A stretch of 25,461 nt of DNA from Glomus cerebriforme (Eukaryota; Glomeromycota; Glomeromycetes; Glomerales; Glomeraceae), in NCBI GenBank assembly GCA_003550305.1, contig QKYT01000745.1:7090-32550 (forward strand). Reading direction: 5' to 3'. Shown here in pieces: positions 1-9,173 of this stretch; positions within the stretch are counted from its first letter, which is position 1; each line of letters begins with the position of its first letter. The notes under the pieces were generated by a model. It was not told the origin of the DNA and made no database searches. It worked only from the letters and a program-made list of their open reading frames with translations. The translations under genes and the position numbers were made by a program.

Positions 1-555
1 AGTTCTAAAGCAAAAATTTCTGAGACTGAAGTTGATGAACTTACTAAAAAATTAGAACAACTTACTATTAATTATGCCAACCTTACAACCGTCCTCTTAA
101 CCCAGCCCCAGGAAAGGAGAAGTCGTTCACCCATGAATCAGGGAAGACCAAGGAACAACAACTTCAACGCACCTAGGCCAACTACCTCTAATTTCAAGTG
201 CTATAATTGTAATCAACCTGGACATATGGCTAGAGATTGTCCCTATCCTGACCAAAGGTACAACCACCAACCTAGATCTACCAATGTACCTAGAACTCCT
301 AGATATGAGACAAGAGATGTGAATTACTTAGATGACTTTGAATATGATGAAGAGTATGAGGAAGAATATGAAGAAGATGATAGAGAGGAGTACGAAGTCT
401 ACTTGAACACACGATCAGGACCTTACCCTCAAAGCCCAGTATCCAAGAATAAACGAGCGCAAAGAAGTGAATCTAGAAGGGAGGAAAATTTAAGAAAAAC
501 CCCCCGATTTAGTGTACCAGCTATCACTGAAGATATGGAAGATGTGGAAGTATAG
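1..555 (+). CDS. gag: Gag C-terminal part with CCHC zinc knuckle (5' partial)
   Basis: The frame is open from base 1 to a TAG at 553-555, so the ATG at 133 is probably internal. The first 40 or so codons read as a helical, charged segment. A CX2CX4HX4C knuckle (CYNCNQPGHMARDC) lies at about 199-240, the nucleic-acid-binding motif of retroelement nucleocapsids. It is followed by a strongly acidic stretch rich in Glu, Asp and Tyr (about 325-405), then a basic stretch. By family knowledge, this part binds and packages element RNA in cytoplasmic virus-like particles. The same frame stays open past the TAG directly into protease, so gag and pol are in one frame, separated by one stop codon. Confidence 0.9.
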   Translation, partial: SSKAKISETEVDELTKKLEQLTINYANLTTVLLTQPQERRSRSPMNQGRPRNNNFNAPRPTTSNFKCYNCNQPGHMARDCPYPDQRYNHQPRSTNVPRTPRYETRDVNYLDDFEYDEEYEEEYEEDDREEYEVYLNTRSGPYPQSPVSKNKRAQRSESRREENLRKTPRFSVPAITEDMEDVEV

Positions 556-3276
556 CCACCAGTAACTACCACTAATACTTCCTCAGCAAAAACCACCAAG
601 ACTCCTAGGAGAAGATTATTACCTGTACCTATCGAACAATTAACTGAGTTCAACGTAGCAACCTATTTACAAAATCTACCATGTGGACTCTCTGTAGGAC
701 AAGCTGCACATGTTATTCTTACCTATTGTTCTGAACTCTCTAGAGCAGTAAGAAGATCACGTGAAAAAGCACAACAAGATGGAACTCAAGAAGCAAATTT
801 AGCAGACAGCGATGAAGAACTAACAACTGCCGCTAAATGTACCCTTAGAATTGGCCAAAAAGCACAGACCGCTATTGTAGATAGTGGAACAGCCACAAGC
901 ATCATGACTAAAGCCCTTCTTAATAAACTAGGCTACGAGATTGATAGACCTTCCAAAATGATTGTAGTAACCGCAAATGGAGCAAGAACCAGATCCCTAG
1001 GAATTGTGGATGACATTCCTATTATTATAGGAAAGATAGAAATTCCTACCTCTTTTCAAGTCTTAGATTCAAAGGATGAAGTCCTCATTTTAGGCAACAA
1101 TTGGTTAAAAAAAGCCAATGCAACTATGAGTTGGGAACAATCAACTCTAACTATTCAAAAATACAATATTACCGTCAGGATTCGCATTACTTTTACCAAG
1201 ACCGCTAAGGTTACCACTCAAGAGTTAGATTATGACTCCGAAGATGATTACTATGAAGATGAACTCTTAGATGAGTATTATGTCTACTATTCAGACCTAA
1301 CTGACGAAGAAGAGATTTCTGAGGATGAAATGACCTACAATCCTTGGAGTAATGTATATTCTCCATATCATTCTGAAGAAGAATCTGAAGATGAAGAAAC
1401 CCAAGTTAACAATCCTGCAGTCTTTTTAGCAGAAAGCACAAAAAGATCAAGTGAAAAGGAACAGAATTTTAAAGATCAGCATGTAGGACCACTTGACTAC
1501 CACCAACAACAAACCTTTCAACATCTTCTTGAAGAGTACGCTGACATCTGTGCTAAGGGACAGACTGAAATAGGACAAATAACTATAGTAAAGCACAAAA
1601 TTCATACCGGAGATGCTTTACCAGTAGCTCAGAAGCCCTATCGCACCAATCCAGAAAATACCCAGTTTCTAAAGGAAGAAATTAAAAAGATGGAAGCTAA
1701 TGGGATTATCAGACGCTCCCATAGCCCCTGGGCCTNCCCAGTTGTCATAGTAGGAAAGAAAGGAGGAGACAAGCGATTATGTATTGACTATCGCAGATTA
1801 AATGCTCTCACAAAAATTGATGCTTACCCTTTACCTAGGATAGATGACTTGTTAGACTCTTTAGGTGGATCCCAATGGTTCACTACTCTAGACTTAGCCA
1901 GTGGATATTGGCAAGTTTCCATGCACCCTCATGACATTGAAAAAACAGCTTTCATTACCCCTTCAGGACTTTATGAGTTTTTAGTCATGNCNTTTGNACT
2001 AAATAATNCNCCTGGAACCTTTNAACGCCTCATGAATTGGATTTTGAAGGATTATCTTGGCTTATTTGTTGCAGTTTACTTGGACGATATCATTATTTAC
2101 TCAAAAGGATCATTAGAATTACACTTGGACCATGTTAAACAAGTGTTCCAGACTTTACGCGAAGCACAACTTAGTATTAAGTTGAAAAAATGTCATTTCT
2201 GTTATCCATCCCTCTCTTTCTTAGAACACATAGTAGGACAAAGAGGAATCCACCCAGACCCTGAAAAAATTGAAAAAGTGAAAAACTTTCCTATCCCCAA
2301 GACCTTAACTCAACTTCGAGCAGCCTTAGGACTTTTTGGTTATTATCGCAAATTTATCAAGGATTTTGCTAGATATGCTAAACCACTCACCATGCTACTA
2401 AAGAAGGAAATGCCATTCCAGTGGACTGAAAAACAACAAGTTACCTTTGACCGACTCAAGGAGAGGCTTATCAAAGCACCTATTTTACAATATCCTGACT
2501 TTAAGCAACCTTTTACATTGTATACTGATGCTTGCAAGTTTGGACTTGGAGCTGTGTTATCACAAAAAGTTAACGGACAAGAGTGTGTAGTTGCTTATGC
2601 TAGTAGAACAACCAACAAAGCTGAAGAAAACTACCCCATTACTGATCTAGAATGCCTCGCAATTGTATGGGCAGTCAAGCATTTCTACCATTATTTAAGT
2701 CGGCCTTTCTCTATCGTCACAGATCATTCTGCCCTTAAATGGTTAAAGACTTCCAAGATGCCCAAAGGACGTAGAGCACGTTGGATCATGGAACTTCAAC
2801 AGTACAATTTTACTATTGAACATCGTCCAGGCAAACATAATGCTAACGCAGACGTACTATTCAGAATGTATGATGATAGTGACCCTATCCAACAAGGGGA
2901 AAATGAGTGTTTCTTAGTCATTACCTATGACGCAGACACAGAGGAAGATGAACCTAAAGCCGAATCTTTATCAATGGCCTTAGTTAGAAGTAATAAGCAC
3001 AGAAGATTAACTCCCTACCAAAAGATCCCTTATGAAGGCGACAGTGAGTTTGAGGAAGTCACAAGTGAGAAATCCATGCTTCTAACCATCCCTGAGCCAT
3101 ATCCATGTTGCGGACATATTATCTGCACCTGTGAACCAGAANTTTCATCNATCAACACNGAAGAGTACCAACAAGATCATGATAACAATAGATGGGATCC
3201 AAGATGGATTGAGGAAAATGAAAGTGAAATTGAATGGGAATACCATTCCAATAACGGAACTGCAAATTCAGAATGA
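556..3276 (+). CDS. pol: Pol: retropepsin, reverse transcriptase, RNase H
   Basis: Translation is open in frame from 556, just after the gag TAG, to TGA at 3274-3276; the first internal ATG is at 904. The protease shows the aspartyl motif VDSGTATS (about 877-900) and ILGNNWL (about 1087-1107). An acidic linker follows (about 1228-1400). RT has LCIDYRRLN, LDLASGYWQV and the catalytic YLDD at 2077-2088. RNase H has its acidic residues at TDAC (Asp at 2527), ECLAIVWAV (Glu at 2650), TDHSA (Asp at 2722) and NADV (Asp at 2851). Thus all main catalytic residues are present. Six Ns fall at 1990-2023, close upstream of the RT active site, and hide several residues. The C-terminal tail after RNase H is acidic and unrecognised. 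Confidence 0.93.
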   Translation, partial: PPVTTTNTSSAKTTKTPRRRLLPVPIEQLTEFNVATYLQNLPCGLSVGQAAHVILTYCSELSRAVRRSREKAQQDGTQEANLADSDEELTTAAKCTLRIGQKAQTAIVDSGTATSIMTKALLNKLGYEIDRPSKMIVVTANGARTRSLGIVDDIPIIIGKIEIPTSFQVLDSKDEVLILGNNWLKKANATMSWEQSTLTIQKYNITVRIRITFTKTAKVTTQELDYDSEDDYYEDELLDEYYVYYSDLTDEEEISEDEMTYNPWSNVYSPYHSEEESEDEETQVNNPAVFLAESTKRSSEKEQNFKDQHVGPLDYHQQQTFQHLLEEYADICAKGQTEIGQITIVKHKIHTGDALPVAQKPYRTNPENTQFLKEEIKKMEANGIIRRSHSPWAXPVVIVGKKGGDKRLCIDYRRLNALTKIDAYPLPRIDDLLDSLGGSQWFTTLDLASGYWQVSMHPHDIEKTAFITPSGLYEFLVMXFXLNNXPGTFXRLMNWILKDYLGLFVAVYLDDIIIYSKGSLELHLDHVKQVFQTLREAQLSIKLKKCHFCYPSLSFLEHIVGQRGIHPDPEKIEKVKNFPIPKTLTQLRAALGLFGYYRKFIKDFARYAKPLTMLLKKEMPFQWTEKQQVTFDRLKERLIKAPILQYPDFKQPFTLYTDACKFGLGAVLSQKVNGQECVVAYASRTTNKAEENYPITDLECLAIVWAVKHFYHYLSRPFSIVTDHSALKWLKTSKMPKGRRARWIMELQQYNFTIEHRPGKHNANADVLFRMYDDSDPIQQGENECFLVITYDADTEEDEPKAESLSMALVRSNKHRRLTPYQKIPYEGDSEFEEVTSEKSMLLTIPEPYPCCGHIICTCEPEXSXINXEEYQQDHDNNRWDPRWIEENESEIEWEYHSNNGTANSE

Positions 3277-3704
3277 AGCGAAGGCATAGAAATGTATGAT
3301 ATGGAAACCCCTGCTGGAAACTTTACTAGGGAAGACATTGAGCAAATTTACTGTACTGCTATCCAGATTAAGCAAGTTATAGCAGGACAACCAATAACTA
3401 GAGGAGGAAGCTGATGTACCTGGGAATGCGATACCGAAAACCATCACATTCATACCTACTGTAAATTATGAAGAAAAACTTAATTTATGGTACTCTCTAT
3501 CACCGCTGCATTTGGAGTTTCTCTTCAGGACACCTTCACCCAGACATGGACCCAAGATTTTTAGTCAATGTACCATGGTGGAAGGAACCTATTTTAGTTC
3601 AACGTGAGAATGCTGTAATATATTTGAGACTTTTAGAACGTCTCTACAATAATTTATCCATCTATACCCCTTCCCTTGAACCTATTATCGCTGAGTTAGA
3701 TTAA
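3277..3704 (+). pseudogene. Broken Cys/His-rich spacer between RNase H and integrase
   Basis: The pol frame stays readable beyond TGA 3274, interrupted by another TGA at 3412-3414, up to about 3468, where it carries Cys and His residues (CTWEC, HHIHTYC). Reading then continues sensibly one frame over, from 3468 to a TAA at 3702-3704, with CIW, several Trp residues and a short Leu-rich end. The switch fits loss of one base around 3470-3471. I do not recognise the domain. The Cys/His spacing suggests a metal-binding module, but that is inference. It sits where Ty3 elements usually carry only a short linker. Confidence 0.6.
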
Positions 3705-3809
3705 AGTTTCTTTTTAGTCAAATATTTTTTTTAGTTTATTTTTTTTAGTTAGTTATTTCTTTTATGGTGAAAGCTAAAGCGTTCACATTGTGATGAATGG
3801 CCAATTAAA
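3705..3809 (+). other. T-rich gap between spacer and integrase ORF
   Basis: Stops occur in the integrase frame here (TAA 3702, TAG, TAG, TGA 3768-3770), with long T runs each ending in AG. From 3771 the integrase frame is open. The stretch could be a noncoding leader for a separately expressed integrase, a remnant intron (the T-rich runs resemble a 3' splice site), or decayed coding DNA. The spacer ORF and the integrase ORF are in the same frame. Confidence 0.5.
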
Positions 3810-5075
3810 ATGGATACCCAACATTATCATAATTTATTAAATTATATTAATAATAGTACATTTCCTTTAGATTTTAGTGAAGCACAGAAAAAGCAGTTAC
3901 AAAATCAATCAAAACACTATCTAGTTAAGAACAATTTATTATTTAAGAAAGACCGAAATAATCAGAACAATTTAGTTAAAGTAGTTCAAAAATATGAAAT
4001 GGACCCTGTACTGTATATGTTTCATAATGACCTCACAGCCGCACATGCTTCTAAAGATAGAATGATGGATAANATGAAGAAGCGATTCTTTTGGCCTCAA
4101 ATGTTNCAAGATATAAGCACTTATGTTGAGTCATNTGANGCATGCCAAAGAAGAGGAAAATCGAAGCGACAGGAACCTTTACATCCAATTCCAGTTGGAG
4201 CACCTTTTTACCAAATTGGAATTGATTATGTTGGACCTTTAAACGTAACATCTCAAGGAAACAAATATATTATCGTCGCTATGGATTACATGACTAAATG
4301 GCCAGAAGCAAAACCTGTTAAAGAAGCTACCGCTCAAGAAACTGTGACATTCATATATAAAAGTATTATTTGTCATCACGGTTGCCCTGGAAAAATCCTA
4401 ACTGATCGAGAAACACATTTTAATAATCAGCTCCTGAAAGGATTATTAAAGAAATTTGAAATTACACACCTAATGTCAACTCCTTACCATCCACAGACCA
4501 ATGGACTTGTAGAAAGATTTAATAGAACATTAATAGAAGCCCTCTCACGAACAGCCACCAATCATTTAAATGATTGGGACAAGTTTATAGCCCTTGTTCT
4601 TTTTGCTTATCGTACTAGTGCATATTCAACCACAAAGATTTTCCCATTTTTTCTTGTGTATGGGAGAGAAGCAAAATTACCCACGGATAGTACAGAAATG
4701 GAGGAGGAATCTAACCTAATAGAGTACATAAATCATCAAGTGATGCACCTATCAGATGTTAGAAGTGATGTACAACAGCAGATCAAAGTTGGGCAACAAA
4801 AACAAAAGGATTTCTATGATAAGAAATTAAAAAAGGAAATCAGATTTAAGATTGGTGATCAAGTTTTATACTATCATGCTACTCTAGATAAGCAATGGTC
4901 TGAAAAATTAAGCCCCAAATGGAAAGAACCGTATTACATTCATAATGTAATTGGAAATGACACTTATAAACTAAGGGAATTATCGGGAAAAGTCCTAAAA
5001 ACTCCTGTGAACAGAAGTTTCCTAAAATTATATAAAGACAGGAGCAATTGGCAACCCCTAGTTGTAATTTCTTGA
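3810..5075 (+). CDS. Integrase of the Ty3/Gypsy element
   Basis: This is an uninterrupted 421-codon ORF. The N-terminal HHCC zinc domain is His 4023, His 4044 (HX6H), then the codon tnt at 4134 and Cys 4143. The unread base at 4135 makes the third ligand uncertain, but TGT (Cys) fits and gives HX6HX29CX2C. The catalytic core has Asp 4224 (GIDYVGPL), Asp 4404 (LTDRE) and Glu 4512 (VERFNRT), spacing DX59DX35E, the classic retroviral-type DD35E. A C-terminal GPY/F-like module is visible (KLSPKWKEPYYI). No chromodomain is seen. It inserts element cDNA into chromosomes. It is the best preserved part of the element. The ATG at 3810 is the first in frame, though the frame is open from 3771. Confidence 0.93.
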   Translation: MDTQHYHNLLNYINNSTFPLDFSEAQKKQLQNQSKHYLVKNNLLFKKDRNNQNNLVKVVQKYEMDPVLYMFHNDLTAAHASKDRMMDXMKKRFFWPQMXQDISTYVESXXACQRRGKSKRQEPLHPIPVGAPFYQIGIDYVGPLNVTSQGNKYIIVAMDYMTKWPEAKPVKEATAQETVTFIYKSIICHHGCPGKILTDRETHFNNQLLKGLLKKFEITHLMSTPYHPQTNGLVERFNRTLIEALSRTATNHLNDWDKFIALVLFAYRTSAYSTTKIFPFFLVYGREAKLPTDSTEMEEESNLIEYINHQVMHLSDVRSDVQQQIKVGQQKQKDFYDKKLKKEIRFKIGDQVLYYHATLDKQWSEKLSPKWKEPYYIHNVIGNDTYKLRELSGKVLKTPVNRSFLKLYKDRSNWQPLVVIS

Positions 5076-5082
5076 ACCCAAA

Positions 5083-5502
5083 ATGAATAACTATGACCGC
5101 ATACTTGAAGACCTTAGAAGGGATAATGTTATTACAAGTCTTAATATCACGATGCAGAATGAAGATGATACACCTAGTCAGCAAGTAAACTCTCTTCTTC
5201 GACAATTAAGAAGAGCTGTAAGCAGAAGAAATTGAGTAGAAACTCTCCTGAACGCTTGGTATATTGGAGAAGTTATAGAAACTAAGACTTCTACACTAAC
5301 AGAAAGAGCCCTTTGCATGAAACTAATGACACCTTATTATCAAAAAGTAGTAATTCAAACTTACTACATATTTGAATTCTTGGGAACAGAACAAATTAAT
5401 CGATCACAAAACACAACCTTAACCATGATCTCAAGAATTGGAATAAAACAATACCAGGCTTTACTTGAAGAAGCTATGACCATCACAGGAGCTCGGTTAT
5501 AG
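5083..5502 (+). pseudogene. Extra ORF after integrase, one in-frame TGA
   Basis: An ATG seven bases after the integrase stop opens a frame that runs 139 codons to TAG at 5500-5502, broken once by TGA at 5233-5235. The frame continues smoothly across the TGA (...AVSRRN, stop, VETLLNAWYIG...), so a single transition from CGA or TGG explains it. The first part is acidic then basic. The second part is a helical, mixed-charge stretch with several Tyr residues. No transmembrane segment or signal peptide is visible, so an envelope-like protein is not supported. It ends directly at the polypurine tract. I do not recognise the family. Confidence 0.6.
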
Positions 5503-5512
5503 GAGGAGAAAG
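5501..5512 (+). other. Polypurine tract (plus-strand primer site)
   Basis: The purine run AGGAGGAGAAAG lies immediately before the LTR. In LTR retroelements such a tract resists RNase H and primes plus-strand DNA synthesis. Its first bases overlap the stop of the preceding ORF. Confidence 0.75.
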
Positions 5513-5513
5513 T

Positions 5514-5861
5514 TGTTAGTATGAAACATTACTGCGCCGATTTACTGTGCTGTACTGTGTCACTCTATGATCGTGATTTCCATGATCACGGTGATCTTAA
5601 TGATAGTAGTGATATTAATGATCTTAGTGATAATTAAGATAGTTAGGATAGTAAAGATCTTTATTATATTTATTATATTTATTATATTTATTATAGTTAT
5701 TATATTTATTATTATTTTATTATATTTTATTTTTGTATAAATATCCTGAGAATTTTATTAAGTTCTCCTCAGTTCTTGTAACTTCCAATTGAATAATAAA
5801 ATATCTTTTACCTAAAAATTNCTATACCGTTTATCAATTAAAGAGNGAACTATACTCAACA
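5514..5861 (+). repeat. 3' LTR
   Basis: It starts TGTTAGTAT right after the polypurine tract and ends ...ATACTCAACA. The end reads TGTTGAGTAT on the other strand, so the LTR has the expected imperfect TG...CA inverted ends. The length is about 348 bp. Inside are a diverged GATCA/TGAT-rich segment (5568-5635), an array of TTTATTATA units (about 5660-5730), a TATA box (5736-5743) and an AATAAA (5795-5800). The boundary is inferred, because the 5' LTR is outside the window. The next bases, AACAT (5862-5866), would be the target duplication. Confidence 0.75.
5736..5743 (+). promoter_or_regulatory. LTR TATA box
   Basis: TATAAATA stands in the LTR after a long AT array and about 52 bases before an AATAAA signal at 5795-5800. 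This is the normal order for the U3/R part of an LTR. In this 3' copy it could drive transcripts into the flanking AT-rich DNA. Confidence 0.55.
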
Positions 5862-5866
5862 AACAT

Positions 5867-8812
5867 AAAATATTGTTACCTCTATCATTATAAACTTAAT
5901 TAATTTTGAATTTTTGAACATAAAAGAAGAAAAGTTAAAGATAAAGGAATCAAGAATACGATTAGACGTAATAACGTATGTTTACATTTTATACATCTTT
6001 TCAAAACTTCCTGATGAAAGAATATTGTCTTAGCTGTACCTGTTTAAGTAATAAGTTCATAATTGTAACATAAGCCTGACATGTGAGATTGATGTGCAGT
6101 ACGATATAGGAAAAATTTTTGCCAGAAGAATAGGGATTGTATAATTTATATAAATATCAAGTGCAGAATATTTTTGGCAGATATTTTTTTTCTCATATTC
6201 CCAGATTTTTTGTGAGTTATATTCTCTAATAAAAAATCTTTGAATATAAAATTTTCAAGTAATATTTAGCATATGAAATTTGGGAATATATATATTAATC
6301 TTTCAGTTATCTTTATTCTCTCCTTATAAATCAATAATAAAATGTAATGCATAATGAAATGGAGATTCTGGATCACTTACTTCTGCAAAATTTCTAAGTA
6401 ATATAAAACAAACTGGATACTTAAATTTCTTTAGCCCTATATGAGAAATAAAATGAGTTAGTATGAAGTAATCTTATTACTCTAGTACTAAATATACTTA
6501 GCACAACTAGTAGTATTTTTACTTCTGATATTCATATTCTAAAGATGAACTATGCCTTTTATGTAAAGAAGAGTTTATCTCACAATTGAATGAGTCAATT
6601 AAAGAATTTACCATAGCCATTTGTGATTGTTTTTATTACTAAAGTATTTTGAAGAATATTTGTTAAGAATCTATGGTAAAGCCACATACCTGAATCATAA
6701 ATGCAGATATGATGGAAAGATCAAAATATTTTTTACTCCAGATCTTTATAAGACAAAACTATATCCCTAACTGTGGTTGTCACTATTGCTTCAGAAATTC
6801 AATTTCTGTAAATGAGAACAAAACTAGGATTATTAGTTGAAGAGAAGCAAAGCTCATTCCTTCAAGATCTACACACAAATCAGAAGGAAAATACGAGCAA
6901 AACTACTATTGATCAGATGACAAACCCTTTGCAGATCTAATATCCTATATGCTAAATAAAACATTTACAGTATTAGCTATCTTAAAATTATATATAATAT
7001 CTCAGGTTAGGAAGAATATAAGACAAATATAAATTCTGGAATAATTATGTGATTATGATATAACTACTAGACATAGTCTCATAGTTTATATAACTTGCAA
7101 AAAATAATGCATTACAAAACAATTATTTGCAACATTTAGATTGCGATTAGAATTTTCATGTGACTTAAATTTTTATATCATGTGATTTATTTTTCACAGT
7201 AGCTTTAGTTACTATTGGTGATGATTAACTACTCTTAGGGAAGGATCAGAATAATGTAATTTCAGCTGGATAACACAATTTTTATTTATATAAATAATAA
7301 TAAGAGTAAGAAAATTAAGAAAATTGTAAAGAAGATGGATTATTTAAACTTGAATCATATGGCATATTGAAATGTGAAAAATTAAACCTAAAAAAGATTA
7401 GAATAAAAAAAATAATAAATAAATAGTATGGGTAAAACAAATAAGTGATGATAAGCTCAAGATAACAGAAAATATAGAAAAAAAAGGTAAAATAAAAGAA
7501 AATAAAAGAAAAAAAAATTTGAAATCATAAATGATTAGCTCAAAAGTCATTTCTTAAAATTCAAACTTGATAAATCTAGCAAACTTAATTTCATTAATCA
7601 TTTCAAACTTAATAAATTTAGCAAGTTCATTCTCATGCCATAAATACAAATCAAAAAAGAAACTGTTATAATGGAAGTTGTAAGACAACTTAGAGATTGA
7701 AATATTCTGACTAGACAAAGGTATTGTAACTTGTTTGCGTCAAAAGATATTTATAGAAATTGATAATAACTTAGAAGATACAACTAGTTTGAAATTTATT
7801 TAAATTTAAAGATACTTACTTTGCAGCAAGTATATCTATAGGTTAATTAATCCTAAAGAATTGGTTCTAAAGAACATATCTGGAGTTAATAATAATGTCT
7901 TTCATCATTATTGTAATTTAAAGACATGGATGGAGGCAATACTTTACTAAGTTTCAGATGCTAAAAGTATAGAATATGGGAGATGCAATTTTGCAAGTAA
8001 GTGGTTGTTCATTTTTATTGTTTTTATGCCATAGATTCATTCATATATTTATATATTCTGTGATTCATTAACAGTAATCTTCAAAATCAAAAGATAAAAG
8101 TAAAAATCTAAATTATAACTGTTTGTATTATTTACAGAATTTCAAAAACAGTTACCTTTTAATTAAGTATATATTAGATAATCATTTACATAAGACACGA
8201 ATTTGAAGGAGTAAAAGAGAAAAGTGGTAGAAAGATTAGTATTTCTTAATGAAATATTAGCATGTAAAAAAATTATTTGTATAAACAAGTATATAGGCCA
8301 AATGTATCAATTGCTTTGATAATAAATTTGATAAATTGCATATTACTTGAGTAAATTGCAATGTATTTTGTTTTAATTCTAACTTCAGGTCTATACTAGT
8401 TACAACAAAAATAATATCAGATATTGCTTTAAAATATTATAACTTTTTATTTCAAGATGGACCAAGATATTTTGTTATAAAATTAATAACTAATTTATAA
8501 AATATCTATTCAGCATTAAAGCAAATAAAAAAGAAACTTACGTAATTACGTTACTTCTTTTCATTTTGTGTTTGGGCTAATTTCTTTATCCCAACACAGT
8601 CTGGCATTTATTTTGGGATTGCTCAATATTGTACCTAATAATATCTTTGAAAAATTAGAGAAAAATTAAAGGTATTTTTTTTTGTTAGTAGATTTCAATA
8701 GTATTTTTGGAAATATTCTTAAAAATTTTTAATTATTAGTATATTTTAATAATCAAGTTTCTTACAAAGCATGAAATCAACATAATCACATGAATTATAT
8801 TGAATTAATTGT
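5867..8812. other. Long AT-rich stretch without a supported gene
   Basis: I see no ORF with recognisable protein motifs on either strand. Notable small items are a short inverted repeat with ATTCCCA/TGGGAAT ends at about 6196-6287, an A-rich purine stretch at about 7290-7520, a diverged direct repeat (TTCAAACTTGATAAATCTAGCAA and a similar copy) at about 7561-7626, and the palindrome at 8531-8559. Ancient decayed repeats are likely but cannot be named. Confidence 0.5.
8531..8559. repeat. Palindrome centred on ACGTAATTACGT
   Basis: ACGTAATTACGT (8540-8551) is a perfect 12-base palindrome. The flanks AAGAAACTT and TTACTTCTT extend it imperfectly to about 29 bases. It lies in noncoding AT-rich DNA with no adjacent gene. 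Confidence 0.6.
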
Positions 8813-9173
8813 ATTGAAAACAGGGACCTGTAAAATTTCTGAAAGCAATTTTTCAAAAGAAATCAAAATTTTTTGTCCAAATTGAAATTAATCAAATTTT
8901 TTGAATTATTTCTATATCAATTTTAATCATGTGACATAAAATGATTGGTGTCAGTCATATGATGTGACATCAAATAGTCAAAACAATTGGCTTTGACGAA
9001 TATTGAAAAAAAATGAACATGTGATATATTCTTAATTCCAGCCGGGATTACGGGATCATGGCTAACTCGAAGCTAATTCTGGCCAAAAATCGAAATAAAT
9101 CGAAATTTTTGGACAAATCGAAAGAAATTTTTCCTCTAAATCGAAATAATATTTACGGGTCCCTGATTGAAGA
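8813..9173. mobile_element. hAT-type MITE (345 bp) with 8-bp target duplication
   Basis: The element 8821-9165 begins CAGGGACCTGTAAA and ends TTTACGGGTCCCTG, 14-base terminal inverted repeats with one mismatch. It is flanked by ATTGAAAA (8813-8820) and ATTGAAGA (9166-9173), an 8-bp duplication with one change. CAGGG ends and 8-bp duplications are hallmarks of the hAT superfamily. Subterminal DNA carries repeated AATCGAAA motifs near the right end and diverged AATCAAA-like ones near the left, as expected for transposase-binding sites. There is no transposase, so it would depend on an element elsewhere. Short ORFs within it are not genes. Confidence 0.85.

Larger units (their letters stand above)
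1..5861 (+). mobile_element. Ty3/Gypsy LTR retrotransposon, 5' end outside window
   Basis: Domains in order are gag zinc knuckle, retropepsin, reverse transcriptase, RNase H, integrase and 3' LTR. RT-RNase H before integrase is the Ty3/Gypsy (Metaviridae) order. Gag starts upstream of base 1, so the 5' LTR and primer-binding site are not visible. The body is less AT-rich than the DNA after it. The reading frame is broken by TAG at 553-555, TGA at 3274-3276, 3412-3414 and 5233-5235, and an apparent one-base loss near 3470. This copy is therefore probably defective unless some stops are read through. About fourteen single Ns fall in the coding part, as expected for a multicopy family collapsed during assembly. 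Confidence 0.95.

Noticed and set aside
133..5502. Nuclear genetic code with TGA read as Trp
   Set aside because: The intact kinase and SPRY genes use only TGG for Trp and end with TAA. The TGA breaks occur only in mobile or probably decayed genes, and the integrase itself ends with TGA.
5083..5502. Envelope-like gene after integrase
   Set aside because: No signal peptide, transmembrane helix, or Cys-rich ectodomain is visible.
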